A DNA stretch of 64,000 bases from an uncultured Gammaproteobacteria bacterium (GCA_902556205.1 CACDVH010000003.1:62001-126000), one strand, 5' to 3'. Shown: positions 1 through 8,009, counted from the stretch's first letter. The notes: generated by a model from the letters alone, not told the origin. A program made the numbers and translations.

Positions 1-1
1 T

Positions 2-319
2 ATTACAGTTAGCATCTTTTTCTATCTTATGCCAGATACCTCATGGCCAATACAACTTCTCATTTTCGTTGCCCTATCTTTAACTTCAACCAGTCTTGCG
101 AAACGTTACTACCCCGTTAAAACGGTTGACGATGAACTGCACGAGAAAGTCAAAACCTTTATCGGAAAGGAGTGTAGGGTTGACTCAATTGAGGATGGCA
201 TTATCAAGGTTAAGATAGGGAAATCGCTTTGGTTTGCAAGAGGTACTGGACTGAGCGTGGGTCAGGCAGTAAAAATAGTGGGTGTCGATGACTCAACTTT
301 CATCGTGGAACTAATTTAA
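2..319 (+). CDS. NfeD-family membrane protein, 5' end outside window
   Basis: The frame is open from the first bases of the window, so the ATG at 29 is probably internal and the gene starts upstream. What is visible is the end of a membrane region (about residues 1-25 after the ATG, hydrophobic), then a basic/aromatic linker and a compact beta-rich domain of about 60 residues with the pattern IGKECRVDSIEDGIIKVKIG, typical of the OB-fold C-terminal domain of NfeD proteins. NfeD proteins are membrane partners of flotillin/SPFH proteins. A flotillin-like gene does lie 3.4 kb away, but on the opposite strand and not in an operon with this one, so partnership is only a guess. The family call is fairly sure; the function is not. 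Confidence 0.7.
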   Translation: MTVSIFFYLMPDTSWPIQLLIFVALSLTSTSLAKRYYPVKTVDDELHEKVKTFIGKECRVDSIEDGIIKVKIGKSLWFARGTGLSVGQAVKIVGVDDSTFIVELI

Positions 320-466
320 ATTAATATCTTGTTCTCAAATCAAATTTGGTGGCACTTGCAATCATAAATAATAATTTAAGCCGGAGAAAGGGCAGCCAAT
401 AGTAAATTCCTTACTGTAATTGAAATGGCCTATCACTAAGGAGTTGACTGCAAGTTACCAAAAAAA

Positions 467-874
467 TTAACCGTAATGATTCATTAAATCAGCAATTCGT
501 TTCAAAAAAATTGCATGCTCACATGCTTCTTCAGAAGAATAAACCTCATCAAACATTTCAACTGGTTTACCTCTTATTCCAGAGGCAATTCCAATTTTGT
601 ACTGCTCAAACATTCGTATACAGACGCTTACATACTTTCCTGCCATAGGCGCCCTTCGCATTTTGTCTAAAACAGTTCTAAGTTCATGACTATGTTCAAC
701 TGCAACTCTTCCATTTGAAGGAGCTTTTCCAACTGGACTGTTTCTATGCTCAGCAATAAGACGATGACGAGACTCATCATCAAACAGAAGTGGCATCACA
801 TATGTTTTAGTTATATAATCATCAGTCTCAGTATGTGATAGATTTTCTTTAACACCTTTAGTTTTATCTAGCAT
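467..874 (-). CDS. N,N-dimethylformamidase small (alpha) subunit-like protein
   Basis: This 135-residue soluble protein is the last gene of the minus-strand run that begins with the binding protein at 7795. Its length matches the roughly 130-residue small subunit of N,N-dimethylformamidase. From memory of that family, the C-terminal pattern EEACEHAIFLKRIADL (residues 115-130) and the segment AGKYVSVCIRMFEQYKIG (78-95) resemble the known small subunit. It lies 30 bases after a paralogous gene and two genes after the large subunit, the expected partner in an alpha2-beta2 type enzyme. The small subunit carries no catalytic metal site in known enzymes; a structural role is inferred. No signal peptide or membrane segment is seen. 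The call rests on remembered similarity and context. Confidence 0.66.
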   Translation of the reverse strand: MLDKTKGVKENLSHTETDDYITKTYVMPLLFDDESRHRLIAEHRNSPVGKAPSNGRVAVEHSHELRTVLDKMRRAPMAGKYVSVCIRMFEQYKIGIASGIRGKPVEMFDEVYSSEEACEHAIFLKRIADLMNHYG

Positions 875-904
875 AATTAATCCTCATAGTTTCCATGAAT
901 ACAA

Positions 905-1273
905 TCAGTGGTTTCGACATGGCACTGATTCTCCTCGTTCTTCCTTGAGGCGTAATGCCTCGTTTTGAGCCTCCTCAGGCGTACTGAAGACTTTCTCTTC
1001 AAATAGTATTAAGGGTTTTGCTCTATCAGCATTTAACTGGCCAACACACCATTCTTTACCCTCAATAGTGCAGACTGCCACATACGCCCCTGCAATAGGT
1101 CCATATTGCCTATTATTAAGAGTAAATAAGCATTCAGCTAAATCATTAACTTTATCTTCATCTAGATCACTAATCACAGACTTTTCTAATTCATTCATTG
1201 GCTCAGTACTTGAACCTAATACTGATTTTCCTGTTGGTGGATCCATCATTTCAGTTTGTTCATTTAAAATCAT
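905..1273 (-). CDS. Diverged paralogue of the dimethylformamidase small subunit
   Basis: This 122-residue protein sits between the large-subunit gene (22 bases upstream) and the other small protein (30 bases downstream). Residues 59-111 align with residues 76-130 of the downstream protein: PIAGAYVAVC against PMAGKYVSVC, then KPLILFEEKVFSTPEEA against KPVEMFDEVYSSEEA. The two are therefore paralogues. The N-terminal half (1-50) is acidic and unlike its sibling. It may be a second small subunit, giving a hetero-oligomer, or a regulatory or chaperone-like variant. It also carries extra cysteines (C68, C76, C119). I know of no described enzyme of this type with two small subunits. Paralogy is seen in the sequence; function is inferred from context. 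Confidence 0.6.
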   Translation of the reverse strand: MILNEQTEMMDPPTGKSVLGSSTEPMNELEKSVISDLDEDKVNDLAECLFTLNNRQYGPIAGAYVAVCTIEGKEWCVGQLNADRAKPLILFEEKVFSTPEEAQNEALRLKEERGESVPCRNH

Positions 1274-1295
1274 AGCAAATCACTCCTAATAGTTA

Positions 1296-3674
1296 TTATG
1301 GTAATGGCTCATCTTTCAAGAAGCCTCTTATTGCATTTTCAGTAATTCTCGAAACATTATTGTTGTAATTATTATGAGAGAGACTTCCACACCATGATAA
1401 TGAACCTGGCGCGAATACTGCACCACCCTGATCAGTCTTGTAATAAATCATATCAGCACGCACCATAGGGTTTTCCGTACCACCGCCATGGTATCCACGA
1501 ACTGAAAAATGTATTTCCTCATTAACCTGAAGCATCAAGTTTGTATGACCTTCTGAGTGAGCCAACAAGTATGCATCATGAGGGGTTCCAAACTCTAAAT
1601 CATAACGATCTAGCTCTAGACCAGCCGCACCACCTCCAACTAAACCAAAATCACCAATCTTTTCACCATTACCAACCCCTTCCATAATCCAAGCAGCCTC
1701 AGGTCTCTCACTATCCTTATCTCTAACATAGTAGGAAGAAACATCAAAGCCGTATGCTGTAAAGGTTAGACCACATAATTTACTTGGTATTCTTCCTCTA
1801 GCTCTCCACATGCCTCCAAACTTTCCATCAAAAGCATTGTTATACTCTCCTGGATTCGCTGTCCAAGCCCTTGTTCCAGCTTCACCTTTTCGAACCTCAA
1901 TAATATTTGTGTTATCTGGATGATACTCACTGCACCAGTAGAAACCATTAGCACCCAAATAAATCCATCTTCCGCCATCCTGCTGATATTTTTCATAGGC
2001 CTCAAACATTTTTTCTGAAGTATATTCTGGATGACTACCTGTCAGTACAGTTTGATATTTATTTAATAAACCAACGCCCTCTCTATGCAGGTCTTCATCA
2101 GTATGAATATCAAAATCGAAGTTTTTTTCCTCTAACCAATCTACAAGATGCAAATCACCATTAAGTTGCCATAGCGAGGGAGATAGCCAATGACGATATT
2201 TAGGTCGCATATTTAAAATAGGCCTTAATCTTGAAGAGTAACAAACTCCACTTCCATCAGAATGTAAAGAATATGTTGATAAACCATATTCTCTATGCTC
2301 ATTTAAATACAGATCAGCAGCTGTCATAACTGGAACCTTTCCTGCTAATAATTCTGCAACTACACAGTTTGTGCATAAATTATCATTTGAATATGCGATA
2401 TAAGCGTTAGTTGGCAAAATAAACGCCAACTTCGAAGTCGTTTTTCCTCTTGGAGGACGAACCACAAAAGGAATGTAATCCTCAGTTTCGGGAGAATCTT
2501 CTCCACCAATCCTTAAGCGAGCAGCATAGACACCACTTTTTAAATGGTCTGGTATCTTTAATTCAAAATCAACATCCCAACGCGCATCATCTATATCATC
2601 ATCATGAAAATGAATCGCGCCATATTCTTCAGGTTTATGATGATAGACAATCTCATCTCCTGTCCAGTTAAAACCTGTCATACCGCGAACTGGCATATTG
2701 ACAATAAAACCATCTAATCTTGTAGTTGAGGTATCTACTATAAAAGTTGAAGCAATATTTTTTGTAATATTTGCATGAAAATCCCAAGCACCCACAACAT
2801 CATCTCTTAATGCTGCCTGGCAACCTTGATAGCCCCTAGCTAATGATTCTATTTCGGCTTTACTTAAAGCTCTTCGTGATAATCTTGGGCGATCAATCTT
2901 ACCGTTATAGGTATTGACCTGTTCAGGGAGCTCAATAGGCTCCATCGCTTCTTTAAAATGGCCACCAAAAATATGCCTTCCTGATCTTTCATTTTTTGTA
3001 CTAGCTGCCATTAAGAATGGCGCATCATTAATACCTGGCTTAATACTATTGATTGATTCAACCAGAGCTGTAGTTTCTTCAGATGGATGAAGAATTCCTT
3101 GACCTAAGCCACCGTTTGTTGAAGTAACAACAGGCTCTTGATATAAAGTTACTTTACCTGTTCTAGAGTCATAACTGACTGCAGCTAGATACCAAACCTT
3201 ACGTAATAACTTTTTCTCACTTGAAAGTTTCATGACTTGACCACTACCATCACCTATTTCTACCGAAAGACAGTTATTTTCATCAATAAATAACCCATAG
3301 CCACTCTTTGTTTCCTCAACCCATTTAGTCAGAATACCTTGGCGTTGTTTTTGAGGTGTGCCCAGACCTTCAATTGGGGTAGTGGGAAAGATATAACATT
3401 GCAACGTAAAACTCTCTACATTGAGTCTCTCATCCTGAGGAACAATTATGTATGAGCCTCCATGTATTCTTTGATTTCTACCAGGATAATTTTTATTACA
3501 TTCTGCGTCAATTTCCTCTTCTTTGTATCCTGGACCTTCAGGATTTGTATCTCCATGAATTAAACGAACTATTTGAGTTTCGTAAACTTCATTTTCTTCA
3601 GAATTAATATAAAACTTTATATTATCTCCAGGACAAACAGAGTATTTGTCACTATAACCAGTAATTCTTAACAT
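1296..3674 (-). CDS. N,N-dimethylformamidase large (beta) subunit-like hydrolase
   Basis: The 792-residue product has the length and layout of the large subunit of N,N-dimethylformamidase, which hydrolyses dimethylformamide to dimethylamine and formate. Residues about 1-60 form a beta-rich N-terminal part. Residues about 80-300 look like a concanavalin/laminin-G fold (GDGSGQ, WYLAAVSYDSRTGKVTLY). The rest is the catalytic class-I-amidotransferase-like region. The known enzyme binds a mononuclear iron through two Tyr and one Glu, with a nearby His. Candidates here are Y428 (NAYIAYSN), Y468 (STYSLHSDG), E550 and H548 (TGSHPEY), with spacing close to that remembered for the known enzyme. No signal peptide, so cytoplasmic. 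It is preceded by a flotillin-like gene (40-base gap) and followed by one likely and one possible small subunit. The true substrate could be another formamide or small amide. Confidence 0.8.
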   Translation of the reverse strand: MLRITGYSDKYSVCPGDNIKFYINSEENEVYETQIVRLIHGDTNPEGPGYKEEEIDAECNKNYPGRNQRIHGGSYIIVPQDERLNVESFTLQCYIFPTTPIEGLGTPQKQRQGILTKWVEETKSGYGLFIDENNCLSVEIGDGSGQVMKLSSEKKLLRKVWYLAAVSYDSRTGKVTLYQEPVVTSTNGGLGQGILHPSEETTALVESINSIKPGINDAPFLMAASTKNERSGRHIFGGHFKEAMEPIELPEQVNTYNGKIDRPRLSRRALSKAEIESLARGYQGCQAALRDDVVGAWDFHANITKNIASTFIVDTSTTRLDGFIVNMPVRGMTGFNWTGDEIVYHHKPEEYGAIHFHDDDIDDARWDVDFELKIPDHLKSGVYAARLRIGGEDSPETEDYIPFVVRPPRGKTTSKLAFILPTNAYIAYSNDNLCTNCVVAELLAGKVPVMTAADLYLNEHREYGLSTYSLHSDGSGVCYSSRLRPILNMRPKYRHWLSPSLWQLNGDLHLVDWLEEKNFDFDIHTDEDLHREGVGLLNKYQTVLTGSHPEYTSEKMFEAYEKYQQDGGRWIYLGANGFYWCSEYHPDNTNIIEVRKGEAGTRAWTANPGEYNNAFDGKFGGMWRARGRIPSKLCGLTFTAYGFDVSSYYVRDKDSERPEAAWIMEGVGNGEKIGDFGLVGGGAAGLELDRYDLEFGTPHDAYLLAHSEGHTNLMLQVNEEIHFSVRGYHGGGTENPMVRADMIYYKTDQGGAVFAPGSLSWCGSLSHNNYNNNVSRITENAIRGFLKDEPLP

Positions 3675-3714
3675 AATATTTCCTCAAATTTCATTAATTA
3701 GAAAGTTAAATTAA

Positions 3715-5712
3715 TTAGGATATTTCCCCTTCTATATCGTCATCTTTTTTTTCATCTTTTTTATAATCGCCAAGCAAGTTCTTGATATTGCTAATCTCTT
3801 TTGGAGACATTCCAATTTCGTCAAGAAGGTTATCAATAAATGGAACTTGAGCTCTATAACGCATAGCCGCATTTACTATATTTTCGGGTAAACCCCCTCC
3901 ATCATTAGAAACAGGGCCTACAAAATCACTGTTAGCGCTATTTGAATTGAAACCTGGCATTCCATTCAATTCGTATATTTTTATATCATCAATATTCTCC
4001 ATTGGTTTCACAGCCTCTCGAATAATTGAATCAAGATTTCTAGCCAATTCCATTCTGAGATCACTTTGTCTGCTTTCATCACTTCGAACATTTTCAGCCT
4101 CATTGAGCATTAACTTTCCAGCAGCATCAATCTCATATCGAAGCTTGCTTGCCAATGAAGTATGCTTTTCAGCTTGCTCACGCTCCTGAGCGGCTTCTTT
4201 TTCAGCTCTTGCAAGTGTGGTGATTTGAATTGCTTCACTCTCACCTTCCTTTTCAGCATTAATTAATTGCAGTTTTTTATCACGCTCTGCAACTTCAACT
4301 TCTTGTGCAGAAAGAACCTGCTCCTCTGCAACTACTGCTTGTGCTCTTGCATGCTCTTTATCTTCAACTGCACTTAAAACTTCAACTGTTTTAGCAATAA
4401 CTTCCAATTCACGGTCTTTTTCTTCAATTTCAAGATTTTTTCTCTTTTTAATTTCTGAAGCCTGAGCCTGCTGATCATTTTCTATTCTTGTAACTTCTAT
4501 GATTCGTTGTTGTTCAATCTGAAGTTTTTTCACCTCTTCCTGGGCTTTGATTTGAGCTTGCTCAGCCTCTATGTATTTATCTGATTCAACCTTGAGAACC
4601 TCAGCCTTTTGTCTAGCTCTTTGAGATGCTATTTCTTCTTCTTGTTTAAGTCTCGCAAACTCATTTTCTTTTTTAATTTCTAAAGATCTTATTTCAGCTT
4701 CAAGATTCTTTTCTTTAATATCAATCTCTGTCTGTCTCTCAATCTCATTTCGAAGTTTTTTACGCTCTTCAATTTGAAGAGTCAGTTCATGTTCACGCAA
4801 AGAGCGCTCAACTTCAATAGTATCTTGTTGCTGTATGCGAGTTTTTTCAATGTCTTCTTCAGCCTTAATTCTTGCCTCTTCCGCTAAGCGCTCTTGCCTG
4901 GCAGTTTCGATAGCCATTTCGGTACGCTCTTTGTCTCGCTGTTTGGCGATTTCACGCTCTTGAAGCAATCTAGAAAATTCTCTATCTTGGTCAATTTCTA
5001 GCGCTTTTTGCTCTGCCTCTAAGTTCTTACTTCTAATTCTTATTGATGTATCTTGTTCAATATCATTACGCTTCTTCTTTCCAGCTTCAATTTGCTCTGT
5101 CAACTGTGTCAAACCTTCCGCGTCAAATGCATTTGAGGGATCAAATACTTCTAATCCAGCCTGATCAACACTAGTTAATGAGACAGCTTCTAACTCAAGA
5201 CCAGTCGACCCTAAAGACTCAGCAACAATATCTTTTACTGCTTTAATATATGCGCCACGCTGCTCTTGAATCTCTTCCATTGACATCTGAGCAGCAACAA
5301 TACCAAGAGCATCAACAAAACGACCTTGCACTAAATCTCTCAGGCTTTCAGGCTCCATTGTTCTTTTGCCAAGGGTTCCAGCTGCAATTGATACAGCCTC
5401 TTTATTAGGAGTAACACGAACATAAAATTCAGCGACTATCTCAACACGCATGCGATTTTTTGTTATGAAGGATTTATCTCCACCTCGTTTAACCTCAATT
5501 CGCAAGGTTCTCATTCCAACAGAGGTAATATTATGAATAATTGGTAATACAAAGGCTCCTCCACTTATAACAACTTTTTCTCCTCGAAGCCCTGTTCTTA
5601 CAAATGAAACCTCTTTTGATGATCTTCGATACAACCAATGCAGCAAATAGACAAAAATTGCTATTGCTAATGCTGTCAAGATAATAGTTGCAATGATGTC
5701 TGCACCAGTCAT
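3715..5712 (-). CDS. Flotillin/YqiK-like SPFH protein with tandem coiled-coil repeats
   Basis: 665 residues. Residues 4-27 are one N-terminal membrane segment, followed by basic RRSSK. Residues about 30-190 are an SPFH/band-7 domain (VSFVRTGLRGEKVVISGGAFVLP is split by the motif GGAF typical of YqiK/flotillins). Residues about 200-560 are a very charged coiled coil rich in E, K, R and Q, and the C-terminus is acidic. Flotillins scaffold membrane microdomains and usually pair with NfeD proteins. The protein is longer than most flotillins because the coiled coil holds a tandem duplication (residues 215-320 and 321-426). The gene lies 27 bases after the rhodopsin and 40 before the amidase large subunit, suggesting co-transcription. 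A role in organising the rhodopsin or transporter in the membrane is only a guess. Confidence 0.85.
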   Translation of the reverse strand: MTGADIIATIILTALAIAIFVYLLHWLYRRSSKEVSFVRTGLRGEKVVISGGAFVLPIIHNITSVGMRTLRIEVKRGGDKSFITKNRMRVEIVAEFYVRVTPNKEAVSIAAGTLGKRTMEPESLRDLVQGRFVDALGIVAAQMSMEEIQEQRGAYIKAVKDIVAESLGSTGLELEAVSLTSVDQAGLEVFDPSNAFDAEGLTQLTEQIEAGKKKRNDIEQDTSIRIRSKNLEAEQKALEIDQDREFSRLLQEREIAKQRDKERTEMAIETARQERLAEEARIKAEEDIEKTRIQQQDTIEVERSLREHELTLQIEERKKLRNEIERQTEIDIKEKNLEAEIRSLEIKKENEFARLKQEEEIASQRARQKAEVLKVESDKYIEAEQAQIKAQEEVKKLQIEQQRIIEVTRIENDQQAQASEIKKRKNLEIEEKDRELEVIAKTVEVLSAVEDKEHARAQAVVAEEQVLSAQEVEVAERDKKLQLINAEKEGESEAIQITTLARAEKEAAQEREQAEKHTSLASKLRYEIDAAGKLMLNEAENVRSDESRQSDLRMELARNLDSIIREAVKPMENIDDIKIYELNGMPGFNSNSANSDFVGPVSNDGGGLPENIVNAAMRYRAQVPFIDNLLDEIGMSPKEISNIKNLLGDYKKDEKKDDDIEGEIS
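4435..5070 (-). repeat. Tandem 106-residue duplication inside the flotillin-like gene
   Basis: Residues 215-320 and 321-426 of the flotillin-like protein align end to end with no large gaps. Landmarks are RNDIEQDTSIRIRSKNLEAE against RNEIERQTEIDIKEKNLEAE, DREFSRLLQEREIAKQR against NEFARLKQEEEIASQR, and QQDTIEV against QQRIIEV, always 106 residues apart. A weaker third start (KNLEIEEKDRELEV) follows from about residue 425. The period is a sign of internal duplication of a coiled-coil block rather than simple low complexity. Confidence 0.8.
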
Positions 5713-5739
5713 GATTTTTTCTCCTTTAAAAATTTATTT

Positions 5740-6453
5740 CTATTTATTAATTTCATCTAGTCTTGCTTGGGTGTCATTCATAGCAGCTCTATATACAACA
5801 AACCCGAAAATAATTTTGTTTAAAAAGTCAGTTAAGTTATAAATGATATTCAAGCTATTAACATCTACACCGCCCCCAAGATTATTAATAAAATAGCCAA
5901 GAGGATAAATAGCCCAACCAATAGTTAGAATTAGCCTTAATCCATTAAATGCCATATGGGTAGCCTCGTTGCCACTCTCAATATTGCAGCGACTTGCCTC
6001 CCCCATGTATAACTCACCAAGGATATAAAGCCAACCCACTATTCCAATAATAAATCCTAATGTTGCGCTCATATAGCCAGCAGTACCCAAAAACTCACCA
6101 ATCACCATTACTAAAGTTCCAATTAAAAGTCTCCAGAATAGTGCAGATGAGACTTTAGTTACTGCGGTCAAAATGACATAAAAAAGAACTACCTGCATAG
6201 AATGAGTCAGTATCCAATCTAAATACCGAAGCACAATTGGTGCTTTACCCGTATCAACCCACATTCCTTGAACATAGTAATAGAATATTGCTGAAATTAG
6301 CATTGTGACCCCTAAAAGGGTCATGGTTGTATGCCATCTTCCATCCACCCTGTTTCTTTCCAATAAAAAGAAGATTGATGCACCAATCAATGCCATAGAG
6401 AGAAGCCAAAATGTTGCACCTACAATGTCAGTTGGTAATAAAGTGGTGTTCAT
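5740..6453 (-). CDS. Proteorhodopsin-family rhodopsin lacking the usual proton-donor residue
   Basis: 237 residues, seven membrane segments. The retinal-binding lysine is K213 in NLTDFLNKIIFG, with D209 just before it. Helix C reads RYLDWILTHSMQVVLF: R76, counterion D79 and T83 are kept, and Q87 occupies the spectral-tuning position (Gln is typical of blue-absorbing forms). The position of the cytoplasmic proton donor (Glu108 in proteorhodopsin) is L90, and the histidine that partners the counterion (His75) is F57. The usual TVPL is THSM. Residues in the retinal pocket (W80, W180, Y183, P184) are present, so chromophore binding is likely. Function as a fast proton pump is doubtful; a slow pump, sensor or other light-driven role is possible. 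No retinal or carotenoid synthesis genes are in the window. It lies between a binding protein and a flotillin-like gene. Confidence 0.93.
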   Translation of the reverse strand: MNTTLLPTDIVGATFWLLSMALIGASIFFLLERNRVDGRWHTTMTLLGVTMLISAIFYYYVQGMWVDTGKAPIVLRYLDWILTHSMQVVLFYVILTAVTKVSSALFWRLLIGTLVMVIGEFLGTAGYMSATLGFIIGIVGWLYILGELYMGEASRCNIESGNEATHMAFNGLRLILTIGWAIYPLGYFINNLGGGVDVNSLNIIYNLTDFLNKIIFGFVVYRAAMNDTQARLDEINK

Positions 6454-6481
6454 ATAAATCCTTAGTTATAAAATTCTTTAT

Positions 6482-6510
6482 TAAATAATTTACTTCTATA
6501 TTTTTGCCAA
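6482..6510 (-). promoter_or_regulatory. Possible rhodopsin promoter
   Basis: On the minus strand TTGGCA (6510-6505), a 17-base spacer and TATTTA (6487-6482) lie 29 bases before the rhodopsin start. The match is fair, so the rhodopsin and the genes after it may have their own promoter besides read-through from the binding-protein gene. Confidence 0.35.
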
Positions 6511-6547
6511 TAATGAGGTTGAAAAATAATCATTAAAGGCTTTTTAA

Positions 6548-6604
6548 AGTTTGGATAACCAAAAGAAAGAGTTATTAAAAACCTTAAATCCAGTCATCCA
6601 AACT
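6548..6604 (-). terminator. Long-loop inverted repeat after the binding-protein gene
   Basis: A perfect 9-base inverted repeat (AGTTTGGAT / ATCCAAACT) with a 39-base loop lies just after the stop codon of the binding-protein gene. It is followed on the minus strand by TTTAAAAAG rather than a clean T-run. It could be a weak attenuator or an mRNA-stabilising structure that lets the binding protein be made in excess, as is common in ABC operons. The long loop makes it weak evidence. Confidence 0.3.
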
Positions 6605-6622
6605 CAATGTAACATCCCTATA

Positions 6623-7795
6623 TTATGCGTCCGGATCGTACTCCTCCGGGTTGGCCGGCCTTAAGAAGAAATTATCGAGATAATCACTTCCACCCCAAAT
6701 ATCAATTCCAGGGTTATACCAGTCAGTCGAATTACGATCACAATCAGCGCCCATCATAGCCTCAACATCAGAATAGGTTATTTTCTGAGGTGGTACTAAA
6801 ATAGACTGAATCTTAGGACCTTGTCCTTGCATAGTTCTCATCATGATGTTCCATCCAAGCTCTATATCATCGCCTGGAGGCCATGTTTGAATTGCAGCAC
6901 TAATATATTCTGGGTTATTACGCCAGTAACATAGTGCACCAAGCTCACCACCAATAGATAAAGGGACCATTTCACGACCTGATTGTTGGAGTGCAGCTAG
7001 AACACCTGTTTCACCAGAAGACTGAACTGCCATTCCATCCAGTTGTCCAGGATGTGTTGCAAGCCATTTTTGTGTTTCAGCTTGACCCACTTGTGAAGTC
7101 CACATGTGTGCAATTTGACCTGTTACTTTAATACCAGGGTATCTAGATAAACCATCCAATACTCCAGCATTTTGTGAATCGGAAGCTGAGTATCCAGGGA
7201 TACCCTCAACTACAAGAATATTTCCTTCACCGCCGACCTCTTCAGCCATCCAAGTTCCAACATCAAATCCTGCTTGATGGTAGTTAACTGATGAATTAAC
7301 TGAAAGTGGTGATGTTGTATATCCAGTAAATGAGAAGACTGGTACACCTCTATCAAAGGCATACTTAATAGCCTGATTCAAAGCAGTTGGGTTTGAACAA
7401 CAAATAATAATAGCATCCACACCCTGATCAACTAGTTGTCTAATTTGTTGGATCTGTAATGCATCTTTAAGATTAGATTGAGTGACAATTATGTCATTCA
7501 GTAATCCAAGTTCCTGCCATTTAGGTTTAATTTCATTCATTAAACGATTCATAGCACCTTTACGCCATGTATTTCCAGCATATGTACTAGCATAGCCAAC
7601 AGTCCATGGTGGTGAACGATCACTTTTCCAGTCTCTAAATGCACTTTCATCCAGAGGCTGCATAGGATCCATCAAATCCATGTTGTAAACTGAATCAGTA
7701 ATGTCAGATGGTATTTCATCTAGACCCGCAAATGCCATACTGGAAAATCCCAATGACAATATGCAAGCCATGATCATTTTTATTAACTTATTCAT
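6623..7795 (-). CDS. Periplasmic sugar-type ABC transporter substrate-binding protein
   Basis: 390 residues with a clear signal peptide (KLIKMIMACILSLGFSSMAFA, cleavage after about residue 23). The body is a type-I periplasmic binding protein of the ribose/galactose class: WTVGYASTYAGNTWRKGAM at the start of the first lobe, then DQGVDAIIICCSNPTALNQA, RGVPVFSFTGY and GEGNILVVEGIPG, all standard landmarks. A good ribosome site (GGAG) precedes the ATG. It heads a minus-strand run with the rhodopsin, flotillin-like protein and amidase genes, and is transcribed from a promoter with GTATG-type sites. It is the likely ligand-binding part of one of the two ABC systems in the locus. The true ligand cannot be read from sequence; the amidase next to it suggests a small amide or amine rather than a sugar. 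Confidence 0.85.
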   Translation of the reverse strand: MNKLIKMIMACILSLGFSSMAFAGLDEIPSDITDSVYNMDLMDPMQPLDESAFRDWKSDRSPPWTVGYASTYAGNTWRKGAMNRLMNEIKPKWQELGLLNDIIVTQSNLKDALQIQQIRQLVDQGVDAIIICCSNPTALNQAIKYAFDRGVPVFSFTGYTTSPLSVNSSVNYHQAGFDVGTWMAEEVGGEGNILVVEGIPGYSASDSQNAGVLDGLSRYPGIKVTGQIAHMWTSQVGQAETQKWLATHPGQLDGMAVQSSGETGVLAALQQSGREMVPLSIGGELGALCYWRNNPEYISAAIQTWPPGDDIELGWNIMMRTMQGQGPKIQSILVPPQKITYSDVEAMMGADCDRNSTDWYNPGIDIWGGSDYLDNFFLRPANPEEYDPDA

Positions 7796-7910
7796 ATTAA
7801 TTACTCTCCTTTTTTTATTTATAGATAAGCTTGATTGCCAAATCTACTTACCCTAGAAAATGCCCTGTTTTATTGACTATTCAGCAAATATAAACATAAT
7901 TACATAGTCT

Positions 7911-8009
7911 AAAGTATGTCTAAGTATATCACAATGCATACATTAGTCAACTAAAGTATGTATTATTTATTTATTCTGTAAAAAGTATGTATTTGACTAT
8001 AAAGTATGC
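7911..8009. promoter_or_regulatory. Cluster of AAAGTATGY operator-like sites between divergent genes
   Basis: Four copies of AAAGTATG[TC] lie at 7911-7919, 7953-7961, 7982-7990 and 8001-8009, all in the same direction. The second is also the right arm of a dyad at 7937-7960 (CATACATTAG / CTAAAGTATG, 9 of 10 positions paired, 4-base spacer). The sites overlap the promoters of both divergent genes. The neighbouring NarL-type regulator is the natural candidate to bind them, which would make its gene autoregulated. The related perfect dyad at 14848-14872 supports a shared regulator. Confidence 0.65.
7923..7950 (-). promoter_or_regulatory. Promoter of the binding-protein/rhodopsin/amidase run
   Basis: On the minus strand TTGACT (7950-7945), a 16-base spacer and TATACT (7928-7923) make a strong sigma-70 match. 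Transcription would start near 7916, about 120 bases before the binding-protein ATG. The -35 lies inside the dyad at 7937-7960, and an AAAGTATGT site (7911-7919) covers the start point, so control by the regulator that binds these sites is likely. Confidence 0.65.

Noticed and set aside
7911-8009. CRISPR array or IS end as explanation of the repeated AAAGTATG sites
   Set aside because: The repeats are only 9 bases, the spacing is irregular and they overlap good promoters on both strands; operator sites explain them better.
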